A stretch of DNA of 64,000 nt. Origin: Roseomonas alba. GTDB lineage: Bacteria; Pseudomonadota; Alphaproteobacteria; Acetobacterales; Acetobacteraceae. Numbering within the stretch: position 1 is the first letter of the stretch; every line of letters begins with the position of its first letter. The stretch is from NCBI RefSeq assembly GCF_019430885.1, contig NZ_JAHYBZ010000005.1:62001-126000 (forward strand), written 5' to 3'. Made by a program: the position numbers and the translations under genes. Below are positions 39,752 to 49,817 of the stretch, in pieces. The notes under the pieces were generated by a model. The model saw only the letters and a list, made by a program, of their open reading frames with translations. It did no database searches and was not told where the DNA came from.

Positions 39752-39851
39752 TTTACAGAATCGCTGTGAAGTTTGTGAAAATCTGCACGTTCTTGCGGCG
39801 ATGCACCCAAGATCGCTGGTGATTCTCGGCGGTGCAATGTGAATTATTCAC
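39752..39851. promoter_or_regulatory. Putative operator region between the scfR-like gene and aceA
   Basis: Three copies of TGTGAA occur at 39765-39770, 39774-39779 and 39838-39843. The first is part of an inverted repeat TTTACAG/CTGTGAA (39752-39770). The last lies in a perfect 6-base inverted repeat GTGAAT-T-ATTCAC (39839-39851). They are the only AT-rich palindromes in the 160-base intergenic region. I infer binding sites of the divergent XRE regulator; RamB in Corynebacterium uses a different, TTTGCAAA-like site. Confidence 0.5.
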
Positions 39852-39899
39852 GGGCGCCGGATGCACCGGCCAAGACCGACCGATTTCGAGGAACTCTCC

Positions 39900-41243
<1,344 letters not shown>

Positions 41244-41266
41244 GATACGCAAGGGAGATGAGAGTG

Positions 41267-41449
41267 ATGAGCAACAACGATCGTCACGACGACGGCCTGG
41301 TGCATGCCCATAACTGGGCTACCGAACCGCCCCGCGCGGCCCAGACTCTGCGGCCCCGCATGACCCCGGCGCCCACCGAGGATCATGACGACGGCCTGGT
41401 TCACAGCCATGGCTGGGCCTGCGGCGAACGCGGCCGCCCCGCCCACTGA
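41267..41449 (+). CDS. 60-residue histidine-rich protein with a duplicated DDGLVHxHxWA motif
   Basis: A tiny soluble protein that I cannot assign. The motif HDDGLVHAHNWA (residues 7-18) recurs as HDDGLVHSHGWA (residues 40-51), separated by a Pro/Arg-rich linker. The duplication is also visible in DNA (36 bases at 41285-41320 and 41384-41419). Each copy holds three histidines and an acidic pair, which could bind metal. It follows aceA by 23 bases and is closed by a terminator, so it is likely co-expressed with isocitrate lyase. An ATG at 41258 would add three residues. Confidence 0.75.
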   Translation: MSNNDRHDDGLVHAHNWATEPPRAAQTLRPRMTPAPTEDHDDGLVHSHGWACGERGRPAH

Positions 41450-41471
41450 CGCGCAGCGCGGCCCGACAGGC

Positions 41472-41501
41472 GGCGGTCCCCGAAAGGGGGCCGCCGTCTT
41501 G
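41472..41501 (+). terminator. Putative terminator after the aceA operon
   Basis: A 10-base stem GGCGGTCCCC (41472-41481) and GGGGGCCGCC (41486-41495) with one G-U pair and a GAAA tetraloop, followed by GTCTTGCGTT. The T run is weak but the GNRA loop and stem stability are those of an intrinsic terminator. Confidence 0.7.
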
Positions 41502-41570
41502 CGTTGCATCAGGGACATGGTCGCGTAACAGGGACATGCGTATGGAAGCCCCGCAAGGAGATCCCACCGC

Positions 41571-42128
41571 ATGCCCGTCAATCGTTACACCATCCCCAGC
41601 ATCGTGCTGCACTGGACGATGGCTCTCGCCATCCTGCTCGCCTGGGGCGGCATGCAGATCGCCGAGGATCTGAGCCGCGGCCCGACCAAGGCGCTCGTCG
41701 AAGGCGGCCATGCGCTGTTTGGCCTCGGCGTTCTGGCGCTCCTGCTGCCGCGCATCCTCGCCCGGCTGCTCGGCCGCCGCGTTACCGCGCCCGAGGGTAC
41801 GCCGGAATGGGAAGTGCGGCTCGCGGCTGCGACGCATCTGCTGCTCTACGCGCTGATGCTGGCGCTGCCGGTCACCGGCCTGCTCACGGCGATGAGCGGG
41901 CGCGGGCCGTTCGACCTGGCGGGCCTCGGCGCCATTCCCAACCTGCTGACGTCCTACGGGCTGCGCGGCACGCTGAAGGGCGCGCATGAGCTACTCGCCA
42001 ACGGGCTGATCGCTGTGGTGGCGCTGCATGTCGCGGCGACGCTGTTTCACACCTTCATCCGTCGCGACGATGTCGCGGCGCGGATGATCCCGGGTCTCGC
42101 CCGGCGTGACGCGGCGCCTACGGCGTAA
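41571..42128 (+). CDS. Cytochrome b561-family protein
   Basis: A 185-residue inner-membrane di-heme cytochrome with four helices. Candidate heme histidines are H14 in IVLHWTMAL, H50 in EGGHALFGL, one in GAHELLANG and one in VALHVAATLFHTF. AAGGAG lies 9 bases before the ATG. Probably shuttles electrons between quinone and a periplasmic partner. The gene overlaps the convergent SGNH-like gene by 11 bases. Two copies of CAGGGACATG (41510 and 41529) lie upstream. Confidence 0.9.
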   Translation: MPVNRYTIPSIVLHWTMALAILLAWGGMQIAEDLSRGPTKALVEGGHALFGLGVLALLLPRILARLLGRRVTAPEGTPEWEVRLAAATHLLLYALMLALPVTGLLTAMSGRGPFDLAGLGAIPNLLTSYGLRGTLKGAHELLANGLIAVVALHVAATLFHTFIRRDDVAARMIPGLARRDAAPTA

Positions 42129-43164
42129 GGTCGGCGTAGTCCTCGCTCGGTCCCGGCGCGCCACGGGCGGCGCGCCGGAGTGTGGCCTCGATGCGTTCCG
42201 CGATGGCGTCGCGGTAGTGCATCGGGTCCCAGTAGTGGGTGGGCTCCCGCGTGATCGGGCTGGCACGCCAATAGTCCAGCACCACCGTATTCGGCCGCGT
42301 GCGCGCCATGGCGACGACCTGGCGCTTGCAGGCCTCGGCCCGCGCGACGCTGTCGCTGCCGGGCGCACCCTGCGCGCCGAGCCAGAGCGGCATGAAGACC
42401 AGCACGAGGCGCGTCGGTTCCGGCGTGGCGGACACCATCGTGTGCAGCAGGGCCAGCGGCGGGAAGGTCACATCCGCCGGCGGGGTCGGCTTGGTCCAAT
42501 CGGCATCCTGCGGCACCGGCGGCAGATGCGCGGCAGCGCGGGCGGCGTCGTAGCGGTCCTCGGGCGGCAGGAAGCGGGTGTAGCCGTCGCGGCCGTAGCG
42601 CTGGCGCATCAGCCCGGTCAGCACGGCGAATTGCCGCACGGCCTCCTGCACCGCGTAGAAGGACAGCATCTCGCGATAGGCGGGCCAGGGGCTCGCTTCG
42701 TAGAAGGCCTCGGGGAAGGCGCGCGGCGTGTACCGCTGCAGGGGCGCCGGGTCGCACCAGACATGGTCGAGGCCGATGACGATTGCGCGCGGCTGCGGAT
42801 GGGCGCGCAGGAAGACTTCGAAGAGGCGCGACTGCTCATAGGCCGTCGCGGCGTTCATCGCGAGGTTCGCGAAATGCGCGTCGAAGGCCTGGTTCAGTTC
42901 CGCCGGGCGCAACATGCGCATGGTCGAGGTGCCGAAGATCGCCGCATTGAAGCGGTCCGACCGGGCAAGACCCGGAAATGCATAGCGGGCATTGGTCGAG
43001 ATCGGCGGGCGCTCGGCCGGGATGTGAAAGGGCAGCACGCCCCAGGGGTCGACCAGCGCGACGAAGGCGTAGGTCGCCGCAACGCCGATCGCGGCCGTCG
43101 CCACCGCACGGGTGAAGAAGCGCTTCCACGCTCCGGTGTCAGAACTGGAAGTAGATGAACTCAC
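42118..43164 (-). CDS. SGNH/AlgJ-like protein, probable partner of the O-acyltransferase
   Basis: A 348-residue protein with one N-terminal membrane anchor (about residues 19-42) and a periplasmic domain. FGTSTMRM near residue 78 resembles the SGNH serine block, and HYWDPMHYRDAI near residue 312 supplies a D-x-x-H pair typical of AlgJ/AlgX/DltD-type acyl-transfer proteins. It overlaps the upstream MBOAT gene by 26 bases. I infer that it receives or transfers acetyl groups delivered across the membrane. The family match is by motif only. Confidence 0.75.
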   Translation of the reverse strand: MSSSTSSSDTGAWKRFFTRAVATAAIGVAATYAFVALVDPWGVLPFHIPAERPPISTNARYAFPGLARSDRFNAAIFGTSTMRMLRPAELNQAFDAHFANLAMNAATAYEQSRLFEVFLRAHPQPRAIVIGLDHVWCDPAPLQRYTPRAFPEAFYEASPWPAYREMLSFYAVQEAVRQFAVLTGLMRQRYGRDGYTRFLPPEDRYDAARAAAHLPPVPQDADWTKPTPPADVTFPPLALLHTMVSATPEPTRLVLVFMPLWLGAQGAPGSDSVARAEACKRQVVAMARTRPNTVVLDYWRASPITREPTHYWDPMHYRDAIAERIEATLRRAARGAPGPSEDYADLTP

Positions 43165-44515
43165 TGGGCGTCCTGGAGCCGGATTGCAGGAGGAGAAGCA
43201 GCAGCACGATGCCGATTGGCACGGCGAGCCAATGGATCGGCCGCAGCTTCAGCAGCGCGACCTGCTGGCTGGTCGGCCCGACCAGCGCGACGGCCGCGCC
43301 GATGGCGAAGGCGACCGCATGATCGACCTTCACATGCCCGATGCCGTCCAGCCCCGTCATCCCGCGCAGCACGGTCCAGGCGGTCGGGAAATCCGGCGCG
43401 CGGAACAGCACCCAGCCCGCCATGACGAACAGCAGCGTCAGCGCCCAGCCGAGCAGCGCCGGCATGCGCAGTCCGGTCCGCGCCCAGGCGCCGTTGATGG
43501 CCAGCGCGATGCCGTGCAATCCGCCCCACACCACGAAGGTCCAGTTCGCCCCGTGCCACAGCCCGGCGAGCAGCATGGTCACGATGGCATTGCGCGCCTG
43601 CCTGGCCCCACCGCCGCGATTGCCGCCCATCGGGATGTAGAGATAGTCGCGCAGGAAGCGCGACAGCGTCATGTGCCAGCGCCGCCAGAAGTCACGGATC
43701 GACGTCGCCCGATACGGCGCGTCGAAATTGTAGGGCATGCGTAGCCCGAACATCAGCGCGAGCCCGATCGCCATGTCGGAATAGCCGGAGAAGTCGAAGT
43801 AGATCTGCAAGGTGAAGGCGGCGGCCGCGATCCAACCTTCCGCGAGCGACGATCCACCGGTCGCCGAGGCCGCGGTGAACAGCCGGTCCGCGACTTCCGA
43901 CACATAATCCGCGATGCCGAGCTTCTTCGCCGCGCCGATGGCGAACAGCACCATCCCGCGCGACAGGTTCTCCCATACCTCTGCCCGCCGCGGATCGGCC
44001 GCGAACTGGTCGATGATCTCGTTGTGGCGAACGATCGGCCCGGCGATGAGCTGCGGGAAGAATGTGACGAACATGAAGAAGTCGAGCAGCGGATAGGCAT
44101 GCGCCTGCCCCCGCCGCAAGTCGATCAGATAGGAGATCTTCTGGAAGACGAAGAAGCTGATGCCGAGCGGCAGGATGATGTCCCAGGGCGTGTATTCCAT
44201 CCCCAGTAGCGCGGCGAAGGATCCGGCGAAGAAATTGGTGAACTTGCACACGCCCAGCACGGCGAGGTTCGCCACGACGCCGATGATCGGCCAGTCGCGT
44301 TTCGGGTCGGCCTCATGCAGCCAGCCGATCAGCCAGTTCAGCAGCGTCAGCCCCACCAGCAGCGGAACGAAGCGCACATCCCAGGCGGCATAGAAGATGA
44401 GCGAGGCCGTCACCACGACGATCTGCCGCAGGGTCCGGCTGCCGGCCGCCGCGTAGTAGAGGGCGAGCGTCACCGGCAGGAACAGCAGGATGAAGATCTG
44501 GCTCTGGAACAGCAC
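43139..44515 (-). CDS. Membrane-bound O-acyltransferase, AlgI-like (MBOAT)
   Basis: A 458-residue multispanning protein. FDFSGYSDMAIGLA, RDFWRRWHMTLSRFLRDYLY and the catalytic-histidine block GLWHGANWTFVVWGGLHG are all present, as in AlgI and DltB. These proteins pass acetyl groups from a cytosolic donor to an exported glycan. No alginate or other polysaccharide synthesis genes are nearby. Co-transcribed with the SGNH-like gene. The start at 44515 gives MLFQSQIFILLFLPV, a standard N-terminus. Confidence 0.93.
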   Translation of the reverse strand: MLFQSQIFILLFLPVTLALYYAAAGSRTLRQIVVVTASLIFYAAWDVRFVPLLVGLTLLNWLIGWLHEADPKRDWPIIGVVANLAVLGVCKFTNFFAGSFAALLGMEYTPWDIILPLGISFFVFQKISYLIDLRRGQAHAYPLLDFFMFVTFFPQLIAGPIVRHNEIIDQFAADPRRAEVWENLSRGMVLFAIGAAKKLGIADYVSEVADRLFTAASATGGSSLAEGWIAAAAFTLQIYFDFSGYSDMAIGLALMFGLRMPYNFDAPYRATSIRDFWRRWHMTLSRFLRDYLYIPMGGNRGGGARQARNAIVTMLLAGLWHGANWTFVVWGGLHGIALAINGAWARTGLRMPALLGWALTLLFVMAGWVLFRAPDFPTAWTVLRGMTGLDGIGHVKVDHAVAFAIGAAVALVGPTSQQVALLKLRPIHWLAVPIGIVLLLLLLQSGSRTPSEFIYFQF

Positions 44516-44577
44516 GCCGCCGGCCTAGCACAGGGGCGGGGAGGCTCCTAGGTCGGGTAGCCCCGTCGCCCCCGGGG

Positions 44578-45285
44578 TCAGCGCCCCCTCTCTTTTCGCC
44601 ACGCCTCGAACAGCGGCCTGTTCGCCGGATCGGTCATCGGATAGAGCCCGCGGATCGTGTGGCCTGCGGCGACGCGTTCCTGCACGAAATCCTCGAAGAC
44701 CGTCTGTTCGAAGGCTTCCTCGGCGACCTCGTCGGCGATGTGGGCGGGGATGCAGACCACGCCTTCCCCGTCGCCGACCATGATGTCGCCGGGATGCACG
44801 CCAACGCCCGCGCAGGCGACCGGCACATTCAGGTCCACGCAATGATGATGGATCAGGTTGGTCGGCGCCGAGGGGGTGGCGTGGTAGGCGGGCCAGCCCA
44901 TCTGCGCGATCTCCGGACTGTCGCGGAAGCCGCCATCGGTGACCGCGCCCGCCACGCCGCGCATCTTCAGCCGCGTGATGAGGATGCCGCCCGCGCTGGC
45001 CGCCCGCGCATCCGCGCGGCTGTCGATGACGAAGACGGCGCCGGGCGGGCATTCCTCCACGCCCTTGCGCTGCGGATGCGTGGGGTCCTTGAAGACGTCG
45101 AGGGTATCGAGGTCCTCGCGCGCCGGGATGGTGCGCAGGGTGTAGGCCGGCCCGACCATACGCGGCGCCTCCACGCTGAGCGGCGCGAGCGAGAGGAACA
45201 CATTGCGAAACCCGCGCTTGAACAGCACTGTGGTCAATGTGGCGGTCGAAACCTCGGCGAGCTTCGCCCGCGTCGAATCCTTCAT
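44578..45285 (-). CDS. RraA-family protein (aldolase/decarboxylase-like)
   Basis: A 235-residue protein of the RraA/HMG-aldolase fold. GAVTDGGFRDSPEI carries the conserved R-D pair and PGDIMVGDGEGVVCIP the C-terminal metal/acid motif. Members act as 4-hydroxy-4-methyl-2-oxoglutarate aldolases or oxaloacetate decarboxylases, or in E. coli as an RNase E regulator. Start at 45285 follows GAGGCTC; the frame to 45588 lies inside the receptor gene. It is 10 bases after the receptor gene, suggesting a catabolic role. Confidence 0.85.
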   Translation of the reverse strand: MKDSTRAKLAEVSTATLTTVLFKRGFRNVFLSLAPLSVEAPRMVGPAYTLRTIPAREDLDTLDVFKDPTHPQRKGVEECPPGAVFVIDSRADARAASAGGILITRLKMRGVAGAVTDGGFRDSPEIAQMGWPAYHATPSAPTNLIHHHCVDLNVPVACAGVGVHPGDIMVGDGEGVVCIPAHIADEVAEEAFEQTVFEDFVQERVAAGHTIRGLYPMTDPANRPLFEAWRKERGR

Positions 45286-45295
45286 GGCGTGAGCC

Positions 45296-46873
45296 TCACT
45301 GTGCGGCCTTGGAAATGTTCCAGTACACGGGAACGGGGGAATCGAGGATGCCCTGGAGCCGCGCCGAATAGCCTCGCACCAGGGAGAACTGGCCGAGCGG
45401 GACGTAGGGCACGGTTTCCGTGGCGCGGCGGTGATAGGCCTCGGCGGCCTCGGCGCGCTGAGAGTCGCTGCTCGCGGCGATGAAGGCGTCGCGCAGGCGT
45501 TCCATCTCGGCATCGCAGGGCCAGCCGGGCAGCGCCGTGCGCTCGCAGGCGGACCGCATGGCGTTGTGGCCGGAGGGGTCCATGCCATCGAGGCCCGTCG
45601 GTGCCGAGACGAACAGCGCCCAGCCGCCCTGGTTCACCGGGTTGCGTGACAGGCGGCGCTGGATCAGCGTCGCCCAATCCATGGCCTGGACATCGACGGT
45701 CAGGCCGACCTGGCGCAGCAGGTCCGCTGAGACCAACGCGAAGGTGTGGCTGATGGTGGAATCCTGCGCGTCGAGAATGACGATGGGGGTCCCGTCATAG
45801 CCGCTTTCCGCCACCGCGCGCCGCGCGGCGTCGAGGTTCGGGCCCACCCAGCCAGCCTCGGTCCGATAGGGCGAGGTACAGGTGTAGAAGGACCGGCAAT
45901 CGCGCCACAGGCTGGGATCGGTCATGTAGGCCGGCATGGCGAAGGCCGGGTCCACCATCAGCCGCATCGCCTGGCGCAGGCGCGGATTGTCGAAGGGCGG
46001 GGTCGCCTGGTTCATGCGGAAGATGGCCTGCACACCGACACTGTCCTGCGGGCCGATGCGCAGGTTGCGGTTCTGCCGCACCACGGGGAACAGGTCGGGC
46101 GGCAATTCCTCGAAGATGTCGAGTTCGCCGGTCGTGAGCGCATTCAGCGCCGTCTGCGCATCCGGCAGATAGACCCATTCGACACGTTCGATGCCCGCGC
46201 GCTTGCCGCCGGCGAGGCCATCCGGCTGCTCATTCCGCGGCACGTAGGCGGCGTTGCGGCGATAGGTGACACGGTCGCCGACGCGCCAATCCTCCCGCCG
46301 CAGGCTGAAGGGACCAGAGCCGATGGGGTCGGTGATCGGCGTCGTCGCCGGCGTCGCGGCGATGCGCGCGGGCATGATGAAGGGTGGCTGGCCGGATGGC
46401 TTGGACAGTGCCTGGAGCATCAGCCCGAACGGCTCGCGCAGCACGATGCGGAAGGTCCGCGCATCCACCGGCTCGATCGCCGTCGCCAGCGCGACGAGCT
46501 GCTGCCCGAGCCCGTCCCGCACCGCCCAGCGGCGCAGGGAGGCGATCACATCCTCGGTGGTGACCGGCGCGCCGTCATGGAAGGCCAGACCCTCCCGCAG
46601 GGTGAAGGTCCAGGTCCTGCCGTCGTCGCTGGTGGTGAAGCGCTCGACCATCTGCGGCCGCACGCGAAGCTGGGAATCCAGCGCGAAGAGCGTGTCGTAA
46701 ACCATGTAGCCATGGTTGCGGGCCATGTATTCGGGACTGATGAAGGGGTCGACCGAGCGCAGGTCGCCGAAGGTCTTGATGCGCAGCGCATTGGGATCAC
46801 CGCGCCCCTGGGCCACGGCCGCAGGCGCAACGAGCAGCAGGGCGGCGCCGAGCGCCGCGGCCAAACGCTTCAT
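45296..46873 (-). CDS. ABC transporter substrate-binding protein, family 5 (orphan)
   Basis: A 525-residue periplasmic receptor. Signal peptide ends near PAAVAQG (about residue 22). DLRSVDPFISPEYMARNHG and DPIGSGPF are family landmarks. The start at 46873 has GGAAGGAAG upstream. No permease or ATPase genes flank it, so it must use components encoded elsewhere. It is followed by an RraA gene 10 bases later and is divergent from the LOG gene. Confidence 0.9.
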   Translation of the reverse strand: MKRLAAALGAALLLVAPAAVAQGRGDPNALRIKTFGDLRSVDPFISPEYMARNHGYMVYDTLFALDSQLRVRPQMVERFTTSDDGRTWTFTLREGLAFHDGAPVTTEDVIASLRRWAVRDGLGQQLVALATAIEPVDARTFRIVLREPFGLMLQALSKPSGQPPFIMPARIAATPATTPITDPIGSGPFSLRREDWRVGDRVTYRRNAAYVPRNEQPDGLAGGKRAGIERVEWVYLPDAQTALNALTTGELDIFEELPPDLFPVVRQNRNLRIGPQDSVGVQAIFRMNQATPPFDNPRLRQAMRLMVDPAFAMPAYMTDPSLWRDCRSFYTCTSPYRTEAGWVGPNLDAARRAVAESGYDGTPIVILDAQDSTISHTFALVSADLLRQVGLTVDVQAMDWATLIQRRLSRNPVNQGGWALFVSAPTGLDGMDPSGHNAMRSACERTALPGWPCDAEMERLRDAFIAASSDSQRAEAAEAYHRRATETVPYVPLGQFSLVRGYSARLQGILDSPVPVYWNISKAAQ

Positions 46874-46986
46874 GGATGCTTCCTTCCCTCTGGCCGTTCG
46901 GTGCTCCGCCAGCCTTGGGGTTACGATGGGGCCGTGGCCGGCCAGGCGGCAAGCCGGAATCGGACCGAGACCGAAGCGAGACAGAC

Positions 46987-47889
46987 ATGCCCGACAATGG
47001 CGCCCAGAAGCGCTCCCGCTCCTACCTCCTTGCCATCGAAGACCAGGAGTTCCTGCTGCGGGACGAAATGCGTCCCTTCCGCTTCGGCATGGAGTTCGCC
47101 AAGGCGGAATATGCGCTGCGCGACTGGGGCGTGCGATCGACGGTGGTGGTGTTCGGATCAGCGCGCATCCCCAGCCCCGAACAGGCCGCGGCACTGACCG
47201 CGAGCGCCAGGACGCCGACCGAGAAGCGCGCCGCGAAGCACGCGGCGGACCGATCCCGGCTGTATGAAGATGCCCGCGCCTTCGCCCGCATCGTCTCGCT
47301 GCGCGGCGGTGCGCTCGCGGTAACGGGCGCGCCACGGGACAACGTCATCGCGACCGGCGGCGGGCCAGGGATCATGGAGGCGGCGAACCGCGGCGCGGCG
47401 GAAGCCGGGGCGCCGTCCATCGGCTTCAACATCACCCTGCCGCATGAGCAATACCCGAATGCATGGTCGACGCCGGCACTGACCTTCCGCTTCCATTATT
47501 TCGCGATGCGCAAGATGCACCTGGCCATGCGTGCCAATGCGCTCGCGGTGTTTCCCGGCGGGTTCGGCACTTTCGACGAGTTGTTCGAGTTGCTGACCCT
47601 GGTGCAGACCGGCAAGGCGACGCCGCGGCCGATCGTGCTGGTCGGCCGGGCCTTCTGGGAAGGCGCGGTGAACCTGCCCCTGCTGGCCGAAGAAGGGATG
47701 ATCGACGAGAAGGACCTCGCCCTGTTCGACATCGTCGACACGCCGGAGGAGGCCTGGGCAAGCCTCGTGCGGCGCGGGCTCGAAGCCCGGGCCCTGCCCT
47801 CGGCACCCGCGGTGCCGCTGGCGCCGCCGCCCCGTCGGCGCAAACCGGAGGCGGAGCGGATGCCCGCCCCCCCTGGTCAGAGGCGGTGA
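46987..47889 (+). CDS. LOG family protein (cytokinin-activating phosphoribohydrolase type)
   Basis: A 300-residue Rossmann-fold protein. VVVFGSARIP, GGGPGIMEAANRG and PGGFGTFDELFELL are the LOG/TIGR00730 nucleotide-binding blocks; the last carries the PGGxGTxxE signature. LOG proteins hydrolyse nucleoside 5'-monophosphates to base and ribose phosphate. The extra N-terminal 60 residues and a basic, Pro-rich tail make this the long bacterial type. The stop codon is the first base pair of an inverted repeat facing trpS. Confidence 0.9.
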   Translation: MPDNGAQKRSRSYLLAIEDQEFLLRDEMRPFRFGMEFAKAEYALRDWGVRSTVVVFGSARIPSPEQAAALTASARTPTEKRAAKHAADRSRLYEDARAFARIVSLRGGALAVTGAPRDNVIATGGGPGIMEAANRGAAEAGAPSIGFNITLPHEQYPNAWSTPALTFRFHYFAMRKMHLAMRANALAVFPGGFGTFDELFELLTLVQTGKATPRPIVLVGRAFWEGAVNLPLLAEEGMIDEKDLALFDIVDTPEEAWASLVRRGLEARALPSAPAVPLAPPPRRRKPEAERMPAPPGQRR

Positions 47890-47965
47890 CAGGAGGGGCC
47901 TTGCCCATGAGCGCGAAAATCATAGTTCGCGGGGCCACGGGATGGGTCAAAGCCCCTCCCTGTCA
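47887..47965. terminator. Long inverted repeat between convergent LOG and trpS genes
   Basis: TGACAGGAGGGGC (47887-47899, beginning at the LOG stop codon) pairs with GCCCCTCCCTGTCA (47952-47965) with one bulge. The 52-base loop has GCGAAAATCATAGTTCGC, itself a small stem. A second short stem GGGGC-GGA-GCCCC (47987-47999) follows before the trpS stop. It has the GGAGGGGC core of hairpin B. Position suits a bidirectional terminator. Confidence 0.5.
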
Positions 47966-48007
47966 GTGCTCCGTCTTCGTGTGCTTGGGGCGGAGCCCCG
48001 CCGGCAC

Positions 48008-49009
48008 TTACTTCGCCGGCAGGAACCCGACGATGTCGCGCGTCTTGGCGACGATCGGCTCGGCGATCGCCGAGGCCTGATCCGCCCCCGTCCGCAGCGC
48101 CGCATCCAGCGCGCCGGGATCCTCGAGCAGCCGCTTCAGCTCCGCCTGGATCGGTGCGAGGTGGGCGATCAGCGCGTCGGCCAGCACGGTCTTGAAGGCG
48201 CCGAAGCCCTGGCCGCCATGCTCGCGCAGCACGTTCTCCGGCAGGGTATCGGTGATGGCGGCGAGGATCCCGACCAGGTTGCGCGCCTCGGGCCGGCCTT
48301 CGAAGCCGGCCATGTGCTCCGGCAGCGGCTCGGGGTCGGTCTTCGCCCGCTTGATCTTCTGCGCGATGGTGTCCGGGTCGTCGTTGAGGTTGATGCGCGA
48401 CTGGTCCGAGGGATCGGACTTCGACATCTTCTTGGTGCCGTCGCGCAGCGACATCACCCGCGCGGCCACGCCCTGGATCAGCGGGTCGATGTTGGGGAAG
48501 AAGTCCACGCCGTAGTCGTGGTTGAACTTCTGCGCGATGTCGTTGGCGAGTTCGAGATGCTGCTTCTGGTCCTCGCCCACCGGCACCTTCGTGGCGTGGT
48601 AGGCGTGGATGTCGGCCGCCATCAGGTTCGGATAGACATACAGGCCCGAGGAGACAGCCTCCTGGTTCTTGCCGGCCTTGTCCTTGAACTGCGTCATGCG
48701 GTTGAGCCAGCCGAGACGGGCCACGCAGTTGAAGATCCAGGCGAGTTCGGCATGCGCGCGCACATGCGACTGCACGAACAGCACGCAGCGCTTGGGGTCG
48801 AGGCCGCAGGCAATCAGCGTCGCGGCCATCTCGCGCGTCTGGCGGCGCAGATCGGCGGGGTCCTGCCACTGGGTGATCGCATGCAGGTCGACGACGCAAT
48901 AGATCGCCTCATGCGTGTCCTGCAGCGGCACCCAGTTGCGGATGGCGCCGAGGTAGTTGCCGAGGGTGGGCACGCCCGAGGGCTGGATGCCGGAGAAGAC
49001 GCGGGTCAT
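48008..49009 (-). CDS. trpS: Tryptophan-tRNA ligase
   Basis: A 333-residue class I aminoacyl-tRNA synthetase that charges tRNA-Trp. The HIGH-type element is in [14 protein letters not shown] and the KMSKS loop is exact ([12 protein letters not shown]). Start at 49009 ([12 protein letters not shown]) matches the family N-terminus with AAGG upstream. A 952-residue reading of this frame extends through antisense of other genes and is not real. Single essential gene, convergent with LOG. Confidence 0.97.
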   Translation of the reverse strand: MTRVFSGIQPSGVPTLGNYLGAIRNWVPLQDTHEAIYCVVDLHAITQWQDPADLRRQTREMAATLIACGLDPKRCVLFVQSHVRAHAELAWIFNCVARLGWLNRMTQFKDKAGKNQEAVSSGLYVYPNLMAADIHAYHATKVPVGEDQKQHLELANDIAQKFNHDYGVDFFPNIDPLIQGVAARVMSLRDGTKKMSKSDPSDQSRINLNDDPDTIAQKIKRAKTDPEPLPEHMAGFEGRPEARNLVGILAAITDTLPENVLREHGGQGFGAFKTVLADALIAHLAPIQAELKRLLEDPGALDAALRTGADQASAIAEPIVAKTRDIVGFLPAK

Positions 49010-49083
49010 GGAAGGCCTTGGCTGTGCGGGACCGAGCCGTGCATCCCGCTTGCGCGCGCCCGCGTCAAGATCGGGCGGGACCG

Positions 49084-49767
49084 TCAGGCCGGCGCGGGGC
49101 GGTGGCCGAAGATCGCGGTGCCGACCCGGACATGGGTGGCGCCCTCGGCGATCGCGGCCTCGAAATCCCCGCTCATGCCCATCGAGAGCACGGACAGGCC
49201 ATGCCGGGCGGCCAATTCCCTGAGATAGGCGAAATGCGGGCGGGGGTCGCCTTCGACAGGGGGAATGCACATCAGGCCGGTGACGGGCAGGCCGTATTCC
49301 CCATGGGCGGCGCGGATGAAGGCATCGGCCTCGGCACGGGGAATGCCGGATTTCTGGGCCTCGTCGCCGGTGTTCACCTGGATGAGGCAATCCGGGCGCC
49401 GGCCGGTCTTCGCCATGGCATCGGCGATGGCCGCGGCGAGCTTGGGCCGGTCGATGCTCTCGATTACGTCGGCTACGGCCACGGCATCGCGCGCCTTGTT
49501 GGTCTGGAGGCCGCCGATGATGTGCAGGCGCATGGACGGGTGTCCGGCGCGCAGGCCTGGGAATTTGGCCTGGGCCTCCTGCACACGGTTCTCGCCGAAG
49601 ATGGTCTGGCCCGCGGCCAGCGCGGCGATCACGGCCTCCTGGGGATGGGTCTTGGACACGGCGACCAGTGTGACCGCGCCCGGATCCCGGTTGGCGCGGA
49701 TGCAGGCCTCGGCGATCCTGGCGCGGATGGCGGCCAGGTTGGCGGCGATATCGGTATCGGTGGTCAT
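49084..49767 (-). CDS. YggS/PROSC-family PLP homeostasis protein
   Basis: A 227-residue PLP-binding barrel protein. [12 protein letters not shown] holds the PLP lysine, [24 protein letters not shown] and [16 protein letters not shown] are the family blocks, with GTAIFG near the C-terminus. It keeps free pyridoxal phosphate in balance and has no known catalysis. Divergent from the ThiE-like gene by 50 bases. Confidence 0.95.
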   Translation of the reverse strand: MTTDTDIAANLAAIRARIAEACIRANRDPGAVTLVAVSKTHPQEAVIAALAAGQTIFGENRVQEAQAKFPGLRAGHPSMRLHIIGGLQTNKARDAVAVADVIESIDRPKLAAAIADAMAKTGRRPDCLIQVNTGDEAQKSGIPRAEADAFIRAAHGEYGLPVTGLMCIPPVEGDPRPHFAYLRELAARHGLSVLSMGMSGDFEAAIAEGATHVRVGTAIFGHRPAPA

Positions 49768-49817
49768 GGGGCAGGCAGGTTAGGACAGATCGGCGTGGAC
49801 CGGAATCCATCCTCACC

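Noticed and set aside
39861..39899. Upstream extension of isocitrate lyase
   Set aside because: The added residues are not family-like and no ribosome site precedes 39861; GAGGA precedes the ATG at 39900.
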